Assembly: GCF_011742555.1 (NCBI RefSeq)
Contig: NZ_JAAQQR010000004.1
Coordinates: forward strand, 372,001-436,000
From: Luteibacter jiangsuensis
Lineage (GTDB): Bacteria > Pseudomonadota > Gammaproteobacteria > Xanthomonadales > Rhodanobacteraceae
Reading direction: 5' to 3'
Length of the DNA stretch: 64,000 nt
Positions 37,922-47,408 of this stretch are shown piece by piece. The translations under genes were made by a program, and so were the position numbers. Within the stretch, counting starts at the first letter, position 1; the number at the start of each line of letters is the position of its first letter. Under the pieces are notes generated by a model. The model did not search any database and had not been told where the DNA came from. It worked only from the letters and a program-made list of their open reading frames with translations.

Positions 37922-40900
37922 TCAGAAATCGTACGAAACGCTCAAGCGCCCATACCTCGGCTCCTGCCGTGCCGTGATCACGCCATACGCCGGCTCGGGC
38001 AGCCCCGGACCCGCTTCGGAATATGGATACTTCTGCAATGCGCGCCGCTCGTTGAGCAGGTTGAACACATTCGCGTTGAAGGCCAGCTTCCCGTCGCCGA
38101 ACGACGGCCGCCAGGTCACGCCGAGGTCGATCTGGCGTATCCACGGCAGGCGGCCCTGTTCGCCCGGCGGCGACGGCAGGCCGTTGCAATAGTGGTAATT
38201 GCCCGAATAGCCCGCCGGGTCGGAGCGATCCGGTCCGTAATAGCCCAGGCAATGCCGCGGCGTACCCGACACCAGGCTGACATTCGCGGATGCCAACCAT
38301 TCCGGCGCGATCTGCCAGTAACCGAACACCTTGAGCTGGTGCGTGTGATCGTTGCTCTGCGGACCGTTGGTGTGCTCCATGATTTCCGCGTTATCCCAGT
38401 CCTCGCTGGTGGATGCGGCCGTCTGGTTGAGATCGGAGCGTAGCTGGCCTTCCGTATTGCCGTAGCTCCGCGAAAAGACATAGGTGGCACGCGCGTACCA
38501 GGTGCCGTCGAACGGATGCTCCAGCAGCAGCTCGAGGCTGTAATACTTGCGCTTCAGCCCCTGGAAACCCAGCTCCTTGTTGCTCACCGGCACTTCCACG
38601 TGATTACCCGCGGTGTCCAGCAGCGTGAAGGTATTCGCCTGCCCCGGGTTGAACAGGTAGCAGCTGTTCACCTGGTTGGTGTCGATATCCAGGCCGAGGG
38701 CCTGCCCCTGCGCGACGATGCGATCGATGTCGCAATAGTCGTCGATGGCGTTGCGCAGCTTCCGGTACGTCAGCTTGGCGCCGTAAACCCAGTCGCTGCC
38801 GAAGGTCTTCGTGAAGCCAAGGATGTACTCGTCCTGGTTTTCCGCCTTCATGCCCTTGGCGGCCACGGTCTTCGGGTCCGGAAGCTGGCCGAAGTAATTG
38901 TTCGACGACACGGGCACACCGGGCGCGATCGCCGTCAGCCCGGTCGGCTGACCATCGGCAGCGATACCGGTGTACGTGAAGTATTGCGACGTGGATAACG
39001 CCCCGCCCGCCGCATTGAGCGCGGGATTGAGTGGCAAGCCCAGGTAATACCGGCCGGCGTTGCCATACACCTTGAAGGTGGAGTCGCCATTCACGTCCCA
39101 GCTGAAGCCGAGGCGCGGCGCCCACTGCGGCGACGTCTGCTTGATGTACACCTCGCTGTCGGCGTTGTAGTTGGTGAACTGGTCGTTGCGCAGGCCCAGC
39201 GTGACGAGCCAGCGGTCCGTGATCTGCCACGCGTCTTCGATGTACTGCGCGCGCTGGCTCGAACGCACCGTGGCAAGGCTCGACGACACCCCGCGTATCA
39301 CGTAGTAGCCCTGCTCGCCACCGGGATAGTTCCCCGGCGCATCCACGCCCAACCCCGTGGAAATGGGAAGATTGGGTGCGCCCTGCCCGTAGGTCCAGAT
39401 ATAGCCGGGACCGGAACTGGACGTGCCCTGATCGCGCGCACGCGCCTGCTGGTTGTCGATGCCCGCGGTGATCGTGTGGTCGCCCAGGGTGTAGTGAATG
39501 TCGAATCGCGTGTTCGTCGTTTCGTTGCCGCGGTTCGGATTCGCCAACGACAAGACCGTCTGCCCGTTGTCGCGCGCTACACCGCCGGTGTAGGCGGGAT
39601 TCTGGAAATCCTGCCCAGCGATATACACAGCATCGGGGTTGTATCCCGAAGGCACCACATAGTTCGTCGTGCGCATCTTTCCGTACTGCGCGCTGATGGT
39701 GAGATTGTCGGTCAGGTAACCCGTGTATTTCGCCGTGTAGACGTCGCCACCGAACTTCTCGTTATTGGCGCCGGACAGGCGCTCTCCGCGCTGGCGGTTG
39801 GCGTAGTCGTAATCGTAGACGGTACCCGAGCGCTCGGACTTGTCGGATGCACCGGTCACTTCCAGGATGTTGGCGTCGTCGATGTTCCAGTCCAGCTTCG
39901 CGTACCAGCGTGGCAGCTGATAACGGTACGAGCGGTCGGGCGACTGCGGCAAGGTCACGTTGCTTATCGTGTCGCCCGTTTGCCTTTCCACCTCGGCCGC
40001 CGCGAAGAGGAACAGCTTGTCCTTGATCAGGGGACCGCCGGCATAGAGGCTCGCCGTGGTGGAGGTGACGGTATTGGCGCTGTTGGGAGCATAGAGACGC
40101 CCTGCCTTCGGCTGCGGAGGAAGGCCGTTCGTGTAATAGCTGTCCTTCTCGTGCGCGCGCAGACCGTTCGGCTCCCAGATCAGCTGTGCTCCGCCGTGCC
40201 ACTCGTTCGTTCCGCGCTTACCCACCACGTTGATGACGCCACCGTCGGAGCGACCGTACTGCGCGCTGTAGCCGCCGGTGTACACCTCCTGCTGCTCGAT
40301 GGCGCCGTAAGGCAGCGAGATGCCACCGAACCCGCGCAGCGGATCGGTCGTGTTGAAGCCGTTGACGTAATAGGCATTCTCGCTTGCGGCGGAACCGCCG
40401 AACGACACCAGGGAGTTTCCGGTGGCACCGGTATAGCTTCCGCTGTTGTTGACGGCGCCCGGCGCCAACAACGCAATGGCCTCGGAATTCCGCGCCAAGG
40501 GGAGCCTGGCAAGCTGCTGCGACGTGACCACGGTACGCGAATCCACCGTGGACACATCGATGGCGGGCAAGGCATTCGCCGACACTTTCACGCCGCCCAG
40601 GTCCTGCACGCCCTGCTCCGCGAACGACACCTCCACACCGGCGCCGACGCGCAGGGCCACGTTCTCGCGGCTCTGCACGGGCGCGCCGGCATGGATCACC
40701 GACACCGTATACGTACCCAGGGGCAGCTGTGCCACGGAGTAACGACCGCGCGCGTCGATCGGTACCTCGCGCGTGAGACCCGTGTCGTTCACCACACGAA
40801 CGACATCACCCTCGCTCGCCTGCACCTGCCCATAGATGGAACCCGTGGTGGATTGCGCCAGCACGGCCCCTGAAAACGCGGAGAACACCGCGACGGCCAG

Positions 40901-40930
40901 CAGCGACCGTTGCAACGAAAACATGCTCAT
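37922..40930 (-). CDS. Oar-type TonB-dependent outer-membrane receptor 2
   Basis: This 1002-aa receptor has a signal peptide (LLAVAVFSAFSGAVLAQ). A carboxypeptidase-regulatory-like domain (about 30-105) and a plug domain (about 115-240, TSQQLARLPLARNSEAIALLAPG) precede a barrel ending LSVSYDF. It shares architecture and many blocks (SFGGS-A-EN-YYVNGFN, TGGYS-EYGR-GGV-N) with receptor 1 at 25448 but is clearly diverged, so the two probably take different ligands. The start at 40930 (MSMFSLQRS) was chosen for the signal peptide. It is convergent with the FAD oxidase operon. Confidence 0.9.
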   Translation of the reverse strand: MSMFSLQRSLLAVAVFSAFSGAVLAQSTTGSIYGQVQASEGDVVRVVNDTGLTREVPIDARGRYSVAQLPLGTYTVSVIHAGAPVQSRENVALRVGAGVEVSFAEQGVQDLGGVKVSANALPAIDVSTVDSRTVVTSQQLARLPLARNSEAIALLAPGAVNNSGSYTGATGNSLVSFGGSAASENAYYVNGFNTTDPLRGFGGISLPYGAIEQQEVYTGGYSAQYGRSDGGVINVVGKRGTNEWHGGAQLIWEPNGLRAHEKDSYYTNGLPPQPKAGRLYAPNSANTVTSTTASLYAGGPLIKDKLFLFAAAEVERQTGDTISNVTLPQSPDRSYRYQLPRWYAKLDWNIDDANILEVTGASDKSERSGTVYDYDYANRQRGERLSGANNEKFGGDVYTAKYTGYLTDNLTISAQYGKMRTTNYVVPSGYNPDAVYIAGQDFQNPAYTGGVARDNGQTVLSLANPNRGNETTNTRFDIHYTLGDHTITAGIDNQQARARDQGTSSSGPGYIWTYGQGAPNLPISTGLGVDAPGNYPGGEQGYYVIRGVSSSLATVRSSQRAQYIEDAWQITDRWLVTLGLRNDQFTNYNADSEVYIKQTSPQWAPRLGFSWDVNGDSTFKVYGNAGRYYLGLPLNPALNAAGGALSTSQYFTYTGIAADGQPTGLTAIAPGVPVSSNNYFGQLPDPKTVAAKGMKAENQDEYILGFTKTFGSDWVYGAKLTYRKLRNAIDDYCDIDRIVAQGQALGLDIDTNQVNSCYLFNPGQANTFTLLDTAGNHVEVPVSNKELGFQGLKRKYYSLELLLEHPFDGTWYARATYVFSRSYGNTEGQLRSDLNQTAASTSEDWDNAEIMEHTNGPQSNDHTHQLKVFGYWQIAPEWLASANVSLVSGTPRHCLGYYGPDRSDPAGYSGNYHYCNGLPSPPGEQGRLPWIRQIDLGVTWRPSFGDGKLAFNANVFNLLNERRALQKYPYSEAGPGLPEPAYGVITARQEPRYGRLSVSYDF

Positions 40931-41425
40931 GAAAACCCTTGATCGTGGAGTTAGGCAAGCCGTAACCGCATCGCCTTCCCCTTGCGAGGGCGATGGATCG
41001 ATCGCAGCGGCTTGCCGGTGCACGGACGCGAACGCCCGTTACGCCTGCGAGGCGTTGATGGATCGGAACGAAATCAGGAAGGCGCGCCGTGCCCGGCGCA
41101 GCCGAACAGCGCTAGCGCCGCTGGATCAGCGGCAACAACAACATCGCACCGCGGCGAGACGCACGCGCATGGGATGGAAAGCAACGAGTTCAGGGTGACG
41201 CATGACGACCCCTCGTTTTTTGCTGCGGTGCGCAACCGTAACACGGTTCGATATGGCCGTGTCAAGCATTTGGACGTCTAGATGGCCCGCGGCTCGAACT
41301 GGGATAGAAGTGCGAATGCCGCAGCCATATCCCGCGGCATTCGTTCCAAAGGCCATAAGGGCAGAGGAGCCGGACCCCGCCCCAGGTCCGGGCCGTGGGA
41401 TGAAGGACTTACGAGCGATTGGACG
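40931..41425. other. Intergenic region, no gene seen
   Basis: This 495-base stretch lies upstream of Oar receptor 2 and downstream of the amidase gene. Short open frames here show no family motif or convincing ribosome-binding site. A TTGACA hexamer on the minus strand (41265-41260) could be the -35 of an Oar receptor 2 promoter, but no good -10 follows, so the 5' untranslated region would be long. The GGAA-N6-TTCC motif at 30105 was not seen here. Confidence 0.6.
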
Positions 41426-42979
41426 TCAACGCCTTCCTGCCTGGCTCTGATTCTTCTTTGGGCAGGCTACGCGATAAAGGGCTGGCTTGGCGTACACACG
41501 GTCGGATTCGCGGGCCTTGACCTGCAGTTCGATCACGGCGCCCTCGTCGTTTGGTACCCGGCTCGACTGTATACTGCGACACATATATCTGATCCGCAGC
41601 CGCCCGATATCTTCCTGTCGTGATAGCTCGTATTCGTGCTCTTGGCAGCCGATTCCACTGCAATCGAGCCGAGTCGACCAGACCCTTACCGGAAATCGAG
41701 GGTTTCCTTTGAAACTGAAAGGCATCTGGGTGTCGCGATTTATCTGCCCCTCAACCTGTTCGGTTGGATTGATCGCGAATTCCTCGCACGGCAGCTTGTT
41801 CCGATAGAGCCGATAACCCTTTGCGACACCACGCATCGCGAGCACCTGAAAGTCTCGTTTCTTGAGGAACTCGGCGTCTTTGGGATTGGTGTGGAATCCA
41901 ACCTCAACGATGACCGATGGCATCCGGGCTAATTTATTTTCTGCGTGCCAAGAAGCCACGTGCGGCACTGAACTAACAGAAAAGTCCTTGAAATCGTCGT
42001 CCGTACGAATCAGTTCTCGCGCGCTGCATAGAATCTTCGACGCAAGCTCGTGATCTGCAGGCCGGCCATGGATGTATGTGCGCAACCCATTGACCTCACT
42101 GCTCGTATCCGCATTGGTATGGATATGAATCAGTGCATCTGCCTTCATGTGATTGGCGAAGAGAGGGCGGCTACGAATGTCTTCGTTGCGCTCTTTCAGG
42201 GAGTTATCCTTGCCCTGTGATTGCCATACATCCCTTAGTTCGGGATCTGACCTTTCAAGATGGTACCGTGCGGCGAGGCGCCACCATGATTCCCCGCTGG
42301 GTTTGTGGGAAAACCTATCGCCGTGGTAGCGAAGGGTCTTAACTTCGGCATTGTCGCGTTGTAATTCCCAGAGGAGGTGCCCGGAAAGCACCGGCGTGAT
42401 GTCATCCTCGAGGATGCCGTTGGCCGACTCTCGCTGCGCACGCCAATCCTTATACTTGTGGTGAAAGTAAAGCCCGTGCCCCGGCGATACGACCACGAGG
42501 GGTTTGCGGTCGACATTGCGCCGACGCCTCTGACTCCTCTCGGAAGCTTCAGGACGGCGATTGATCGGCCAGTGATCGGCATCGAAGCCGCCGAACCTGA
42601 AGTCTATGCCGGTAACGCCGTCGATCCTCTCCATCGGCCCCCACAGTGCGCTGCTAAGATGCGCGGCGAAATCGTTGAACTCGCTCGTCAACGCATCGGG
42701 CCCAAGTCGCTCATCGACATTGAGAAGCACGAGATTGGTCATCGGGTCGACGCTGACCTCGACGTGGATCGGTAACGGGTCTTCGCTGAAAAAGTGCGCC
42801 CCGATGATGGCATTGTCGACGGTGCGCTGCATTTCCCTGACGAGGTTTACTTGCTCATCTTCCGTCATTTCGACGATTGTCTTTTTCGGAACCTCCTGTG
42901 CGATCGCTTGAGGCACGCACGTGCAGGCCGCGGTGAGCATCAAACATAGGAATATCCTCCGGCTTAGTGATTGCGACAT
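41426..42979 (-). CDS. Exported N-acetylmuramoyl-L-alanine amidase (Amidase_3)
   Basis: This 517-aa protein has a signal peptide (SRRIFLCLMLTAACTCVPQAIAQ). An unassigned N-terminal domain (about 30-130) resembles small periplasmic alpha/beta modules, followed by an Arg-rich linker. The zinc amidase catalytic domain (about 160-400) has ligands His168 (VVSPGHG), Glu191 (GILEDD) and His287 (IHIHTNA) and catalytic Glu359 (VIVEVGFH). A roughly 110-residue C-terminal extension has four Cys. The enzyme would free stem peptides from glycan. The coding sequence is visibly less GC-rich than its neighbours, suggesting acquisition. ATG 42979 was chosen over a longer frame to 43033. Confidence 0.87.
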   Translation of the reverse strand: MSQSLSRRIFLCLMLTAACTCVPQAIAQEVPKKTIVEMTEDEQVNLVREMQRTVDNAIIGAHFFSEDPLPIHVEVSVDPMTNLVLLNVDERLGPDALTSEFNDFAAHLSSALWGPMERIDGVTGIDFRFGGFDADHWPINRRPEASERSQRRRRNVDRKPLVVVSPGHGLYFHHKYKDWRAQRESANGILEDDITPVLSGHLLWELQRDNAEVKTLRYHGDRFSHKPSGESWWRLAARYHLERSDPELRDVWQSQGKDNSLKERNEDIRSRPLFANHMKADALIHIHTNADTSSEVNGLRTYIHGRPADHELASKILCSARELIRTDDDFKDFSVSSVPHVASWHAENKLARMPSVIVEVGFHTNPKDAEFLKKRDFQVLAMRGVAKGYRLYRNKLPCEEFAINPTEQVEGQINRDTQMPFSFKGNPRFPVRVWSTRLDCSGIGCQEHEYELSRQEDIGRLRIRYMCRSIQSSRVPNDEGAVIELQVKARESDRVYAKPALYRVACPKKNQSQAGRR

Positions 42980-43230
42980 GGTCAATCCGAGTGGCGCCGC
43001 GGAGCGCGGCGTCTCCATCGTCCTTGTCGGCACGGACTTGGATGAGTCGCCACTTCCCGCGCACTTGCGTCAATCGATCACTTGCCCGTCCCGGGAAAGG
43101 ACTCACAGCGCGCGCCGGCTCTCCCGACAAGCCGCCTCAAGCATGGGGATCGTCTTCGGTGTCCACCTCGAGGCGAAGCCTCTGGCCTCACCTTCCGAGC
43201 CGACGGCGGCTTCGGCCATGCAATGAGGCG

Positions 43231-43257
43231 CTGGATTCCTGCTTTCGCAGGAATGAC
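43231..43257. repeat. Family C (dRS3-like) palindrome, single copy
   Basis: CTGGATTCCTGC followed by TTTC and GCAGGAATGAC makes a hairpin with stem ATTCCTGC/GCAGGAAT. Related units occur at 61294-61418. The ATTCC...GGAAT form resembles the dRS3-type repeats known in Neisseria and many other proteobacteria. Confidence 0.8.
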
Positions 43258-43340
43258 GAGCGGGAAATTGGTTGGTTCACCGCACTTCGTCCCTGCGAAC
43301 GCCAGACCTGTGTCACGCGAACATGCTGAACCGCACCAAC

Positions 43341-43370
43341 AAAAAAAGCCGCGACCCGAAGGCCGCGGCT
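43341..43370 (-). terminator. Intrinsic terminator of sucCD
   Basis: Read on the minus strand, a stem AGCCGCGGCC/GGTCGCGGCT with loop TTCG is followed by seven T residues (43347-43341), 28 bases after the sucD stop. This is a textbook rho-independent terminator. Confidence 0.9.
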
Positions 43371-43398
43371 CTTATACGCACAGCAAAGTGCGCGAGGC

Positions 43399-44271
43399 TT
43401 ACTTCATCAGACCCGCGAGGGTCTTGCCGAGGTCGGCCGGGGACTTGACCGTGGTCACGCCCGCCTTTTCCAGCGCGGCGAACTTCGCCGCCGCCGTGCC
43501 CTTGCCGCCGGAGATGATCGCGCCGGCGTGGCCCATGCGCTTGCCCGGAGGAGCCGAGGCGCCGGCGATGAACGACACCACGGGCTTCTTGACGTACTGG
43601 CCGATGAACTCGGCCGCGTCTTCCTCGGCGCTGCCGCCGATTTCGCCGACCATGATGATGCCTTCGGTCTGCGGATCGTCCTGGAAGAGCTTCAGGCAGT
43701 CGATGAAGTTCAGACCGTTGATCGGGTCGCCACCGATGCCGATGCAGGTGGACTGGCCCAGGCCTTCGTTCGTGGTCTGGAACACTGCCTCATACGTGAG
43801 CGTGCCCGAACGCGAGACGATGCCGACCTTGCCCGGCTTGTGGATGTGACCCGGCATGATGCCGATCTTGCACTCGCCCGGGGTGATGACGCCGGGGCAG
43901 TTCGGACCGACGAGCACCACGTCCGGATGCGACTTCAGCACGTTCTTCACGCGCATCATGTCGAGCACCGGGATGCCCTCGGTGATGGCCACGATGACCT
44001 TGATGCCGCCGGCGATGGCTTCGAGGATCGAGTCGGCCGCGAACGGCGGCGGCACGAAGATCACCGATGCGTCGGCGCCCGTCTGGTCGACGGCGTCGCG
44101 CACGGTGTTGAAGACCGGCAGGCCGATGTGCTCGGAACCGCCCTTGCCCGGGGTGACGCCACCGACGATCTTGGTGCCGTAGTCGATCGCCTGTTCGGCG
44201 TGGAAGGTACCCTGCTGTCCGGTGAAGCCCTGGACGAGGACCTTGGTGTTCTTGTTGATCAGGACGCTCAT
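43399..44271 (-). CDS. sucD: Succinate--CoA ligase, alpha subunit
   Basis: SucD (290 aa) is the nucleotide- and CoA-binding alpha subunit of the TCA-cycle enzyme that converts succinyl-CoA to succinate with substrate-level phosphorylation. The N-terminal CoA-binding Rossmann region ([19 protein letters not shown]), [13 protein letters not shown], and the phosphohistidine segment [15 protein letters not shown] are present. The start [10 protein letters not shown] is at 44271, 14 bases after the sucC stop, and a strong intrinsic terminator follows. Confidence 0.97.
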   Translation of the reverse strand: MSVLINKNTKVLVQGFTGQQGTFHAEQAIDYGTKIVGGVTPGKGGSEHIGLPVFNTVRDAVDQTGADASVIFVPPPFAADSILEAIAGGIKVIVAITEGIPVLDMMRVKNVLKSHPDVVLVGPNCPGVITPGECKIGIMPGHIHKPGKVGIVSRSGTLTYEAVFQTTNEGLGQSTCIGIGGDPINGLNFIDCLKLFQDDPQTEGIIMVGEIGGSAEEDAAEFIGQYVKKPVVSFIAGASAPPGKRMGHAGAIISGGKGTAAAKFAALEKAGVTTVKSPADLGKTLAGLMK

Positions 44272-44285
44272 GTTGCTTTCGCTCC

Positions 44286-45446
44286 TCAGGCCGCGGCGGC
44301 CACGGCCTTCTGGGCCGCATCGTTGAGATCGTCGGCCGGCGTGATCGCCAGGCCCGAGTTGGCCAGCAGTTCGCGGCCCTTCTCGACATTGGTGCCCTGC
44401 AGGCGCACGACCACCGGAATCTTCAGGCCCACTTCCTTCACGGCGGCGATGATGCCTTCGGCGATCAGGTCGCAGCGCACGATGCCGCCGAAGATGTTGA
44501 CCAGGATGGCCTTCACCTTGTCGGACGAGAGGATGAGCTTGAACGCCTCGGTGACGCGCTCCTTGGTGGCGCCGCCGCCGACGTCGAGGAAGTTGGCCGG
44601 CTCGCCGCCCGCCAGCTTGATCACGTCCATCGTGGCCATCGCGAGGCCGGCGCCGTTGACCATGCAGCCGATCGTGCCGTCCATGGTGACGTAGTTGAGA
44701 TTGTGCTGGACGGCGGCCGCTTCGGCGGCGTCTTCCTGCGTGAGGTCGCGCATGGCGGCGAGGTCCGGATGACGGAACTCGGCGTTGTCGTCGGAGTTCA
44801 CCTTGCCGTCGAGGGCGGCGAGGTTGCCGTCGGCGAGGATCGCCAGCGGGTTCAGCTCGACCAGCGAGAGGTCTTTCTCGTTGAAGAGCTTGTACAGGCC
44901 CAGCATGATCTTGACGAGCTGGTTCACCTGCTTCGGGTTCAGGTCCATCTTGAACCCGAGCTCGCGGCACTGGTACGGCTGCAGGCCTTCCACGTAATCC
45001 ACCACGATGGTGTGGATGTCTTCCGGCGTGTCGTGCGCCACCTGCTCGATGTCGACGCCGCCGTGCTTGGAGGCGATGAACGAAATCGACTTGGTGTCGC
45101 GATCGGTGAGGATCGACAGGTAGAGTTCCTTCGCGATGTCGGTCGCGTCGGTGACCAGCACCAGGTTCACCGGCAGCGCACGGCCGGCGGACTGGTAAGT
45201 TTCCATGTTCGTGCCGAGCATGCCCTTGGCAGCGGCGCGGACATCGTCCAGGCTACGGCAGAACTTGACGCCGCCGGCCTTGCCGCGGCCGCCTGCGTGG
45301 ATCTGGGCCTTCACCATCCACTGCGTGCCGCCAAGGTGCTTGGCGGCGTCGACGGCGGCGTCGGGAGAGTTGGCAGTCTTGCCCGGCGGCACGGCGATGC
45401 CGTACTTGGCGAACAGTTCTTTAGCCTGGTACTCGTGGAAATTCAT
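44286..45446 (-). CDS. sucC: Succinate--CoA ligase, beta subunit
   Basis: SucC (386 aa) is the ATP-grasp beta subunit that binds nucleotide and succinate. The N-terminus [17 protein letters not shown] and the ATP-grasp signatures ([25 protein letters not shown]) are typical, as is the late [19 protein letters not shown] Shine-Dalgarno precedes the ATG at 45446. It is divergent from pilS, and the 254-base gap between them holds both promoters. Confidence 0.97.
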   Translation of the reverse strand: MNFHEYQAKELFAKYGIAVPPGKTANSPDAAVDAAKHLGGTQWMVKAQIHAGGRGKAGGVKFCRSLDDVRAAAKGMLGTNMETYQSAGRALPVNLVLVTDATDIAKELYLSILTDRDTKSISFIASKHGGVDIEQVAHDTPEDIHTIVVDYVEGLQPYQCRELGFKMDLNPKQVNQLVKIMLGLYKLFNEKDLSLVELNPLAILADGNLAALDGKVNSDDNAEFRHPDLAAMRDLTQEDAAEAAAVQHNLNYVTMDGTIGCMVNGAGLAMATMDVIKLAGGEPANFLDVGGGATKERVTEAFKLILSSDKVKAILVNIFGGIVRCDLIAEGIIAAVKEVGLKIPVVVRLQGTNVEKGRELLANSGLAITPADDLNDAAQKAVAAAA

Positions 45447-45626
45447 TCGATACCTCGAGCGAACGGGAGAAAACGTGTGAACGCGCGCCGGCCGTGAGGC
45501 CTGCACGGGGAGGGGGGAGCGATTGCGAGCTGTTTCACGCAATACGGCCGCGTATTTTCCCGCAAGGCGCCCCGGATGGAAAGGGGCGCCCGCCCATCCG
45601 CCCACGCACGGTGCGACGCAGTCGGC

Positions 45627-45654
45627 TTGCTGCAACGGCCGGCACCCCTATACT
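45627..45654 (+). promoter_or_regulatory. Candidate sigma-70 promoter of pilS
   Basis: TTGCTG (45627-45632) and TATACT (45649-45654) are separated by 16 bases and lie about 45 bases upstream of the pilS GTG start. Both hexamers are close to consensus. Identified by eye. Confidence 0.5.
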
Positions 45655-45700
45655 GGAACCTTATCCGGGCCCCGGGGGGCCCCGGCGGAGAAGCATCCAG

Positions 45701-47341
45701 GTGTCCACGCCCGCGTCGACCATCGCCGCCCGAACCCGCGCGAACCAGAGCACCGCGCGCCACGAACTCTTCTTTTTCAACTACTTCCGGCTGGGCCAGG
45801 CCGCCGTTTACACCGCCCTGGCGTTCCGCCCGGAGCACATGAACTGGCCGGCGCTGCCCGAGCCCGTGATCGCCCGGGTGTTCGCCCTTGCCTACCTGCT
45901 GGCCGCCCTGGTGATGGTCGCCCGCACCCGCCCGAGCCTTCAGCGGCCCGTGCTGATCGTGTCGATCGGGCTCACCCTCGACGTGGCGGCCGCGCTGATG
46001 GCCCTCGTGCTCATGCACGACGTGCGCATGGGCGTGGCCATGATGCTGGCCGTGAACATCGCCACCGGCGCGCTCCTGCTGCCCTTCCGGCTGTCCATGT
46101 TCTTCGCCGCGCTGGCCACCCTGGGCATGCTGGGCCACTCGGTGTTCGACCTGACCACCGATCCTTCCGACAGGGAGCTCGCGGAATACGGCCTGTTCGG
46201 CGCCGCCTATTTCGCCTGCGCCTCGCTGTGTTACGTGCTGGGGCGCAATATCCGCGCGTCCGAGGCCCTGGCCGAGCAGCGTGGCATCGATCTCGCCAAC
46301 CTGTCGCAGGTGAACGAGCTGATCATCCGGCGCATGAAGACGGGCGTGCTGCTGGTGGACGAAGGCAATCGCATCCATCAGCTCAACGAGTCGGCCTGGA
46401 TGTTGATGGGCAACCCTTCAGCGGACCAGCGCGATCTGGGCAGCCTGGCGCCCGAGTTGTCGCGACGCCTCTATCACTGGCGCGCCTCGGGCAAGCTGGA
46501 CGAGAGCGCCACCATGCTTGCCGACGGCACGCCCGAAGTGGTGCCCCGCTTCACCCGCCTCGCGCCCAACGACGATTCGCACGTGCTGATCTTCCTCGAC
46601 GACACCTCGCTGGTGTCGCGCCGGGCGGAAGAACTGACCCTGAGTTCGCTGGGCAGGCTCTCGGCCTCCATTGCCCACGAGATTCGCAATCCGCTCGCCG
46701 CGATCCACTACTCGGCGCAGCTGCTGGCCGAATCCACCGACATGAACGACACCGACCTGCGCATGGTGGAGATCATCAACAACCACTGTTCGCGGCTCAA
46801 CGAGATCATCGAGAACATCCTGCAGCTCTCCCGCCGGGAGCGCTCGCGCCCCGAGACCCTGGACCTGGGCCAGTGGGTGCATCACTTCGTGACCGAGTAT
46901 CGCCAGGGTAACGACCTGGGCTCGGACATCCTCCGCGCCGTTTCCGGCAGCGAACCCGTGGCCGCGGTGGCGGACCCCCAGCACCTGCAGCAGGTGATCT
47001 GGAACCTCGTGCAGAACGCCCTTCGTTACGGCCGCCTGCCCGGCGAGCCTGCACGCGTGATGCTCGTGGCCAGGCATTCGGAGGCCGGCATCCCCATTCT
47101 CGAGGTGATCGACCGCGGCCCCGGCATCCCGCCGAAAGTGGCCGCGCAGATCTTCGAACCGTTCTTCACCACGCACGAATACGGCACGGGCCTGGGACTT
47201 TATCTCGCCCGCCAGATGGCGGAGGCCAACCAGGCCGCCCTCGAATACGTGCGCGTGGCGGGCGGCGGCAGCTGCTTCCGCATCAGCCTCACGCCGCCCG
47301 CGCGCACCGCCGCCGCGGCCCCCGTGGCGGCACACGCGTGA
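45701..47341 (+). CDS. pilS: Two-component sensor histidine kinase PilS
   Basis: This 546-aa kinase has about six N-terminal transmembrane helices (25-185). A PAS-like domain (about 200-305) follows, then HisKA with the phosphoacceptor His326 (SIAHEIRNPLAA) and a HATPase_c domain with NALRYG and GTGLGLYLARQM motifs. The architecture and pairing with a sigma-54-dependent regulator match PilS, which controls type IV pilin transcription. The GTG at 45701 was chosen because upstream in-frame sequence is Pro/Arg-rich and lacks a ribosome-binding site. Confidence 0.92.
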   Translation: MSTPASTIAARTRANQSTARHELFFFNYFRLGQAAVYTALAFRPEHMNWPALPEPVIARVFALAYLLAALVMVARTRPSLQRPVLIVSIGLTLDVAAALMALVLMHDVRMGVAMMLAVNIATGALLLPFRLSMFFAALATLGMLGHSVFDLTTDPSDRELAEYGLFGAAYFACASLCYVLGRNIRASEALAEQRGIDLANLSQVNELIIRRMKTGVLLVDEGNRIHQLNESAWMLMGNPSADQRDLGSLAPELSRRLYHWRASGKLDESATMLADGTPEVVPRFTRLAPNDDSHVLIFLDDTSLVSRRAEELTLSSLGRLSASIAHEIRNPLAAIHYSAQLLAESTDMNDTDLRMVEIINNHCSRLNEIIENILQLSRRERSRPETLDLGQWVHHFVTEYRQGNDLGSDILRAVSGSEPVAAVADPQHLQQVIWNLVQNALRYGRLPGEPARVMLVARHSEAGIPILEVIDRGPGIPPKVAAQIFEPFFTTHEYGTGLGLYLARQMAEANQAALEYVRVAGGGSCFRISLTPPARTAAAAPVAAHA

Positions 47342-47408
47342 AGGCCAGCCTTTGCGTATCCCGCCCGGGCGGTTACATTTGGACCATTAACCGAAGCTTT
47401 CGGACCCA

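Larger units (their letters stand above)
42980..43398. other. Intergenic region with a dRS3-like repeat and the sucCD terminator
   Basis: No gene is supported in this 419-base stretch upstream of the amidase gene and downstream of sucD. It contains a family C palindrome at 43231-43257 and the sucCD terminator at 43341-43370. The remainder shows only short frames without motifs. Confidence 0.65.

Noticed and set aside
41074-41356. Short minus-strand frames upstream of Oar receptor 2
   Set aside because: 63-76 codons, no motif, no good ribosome-binding site and overlapping each other; treated as non-coding upstream region.
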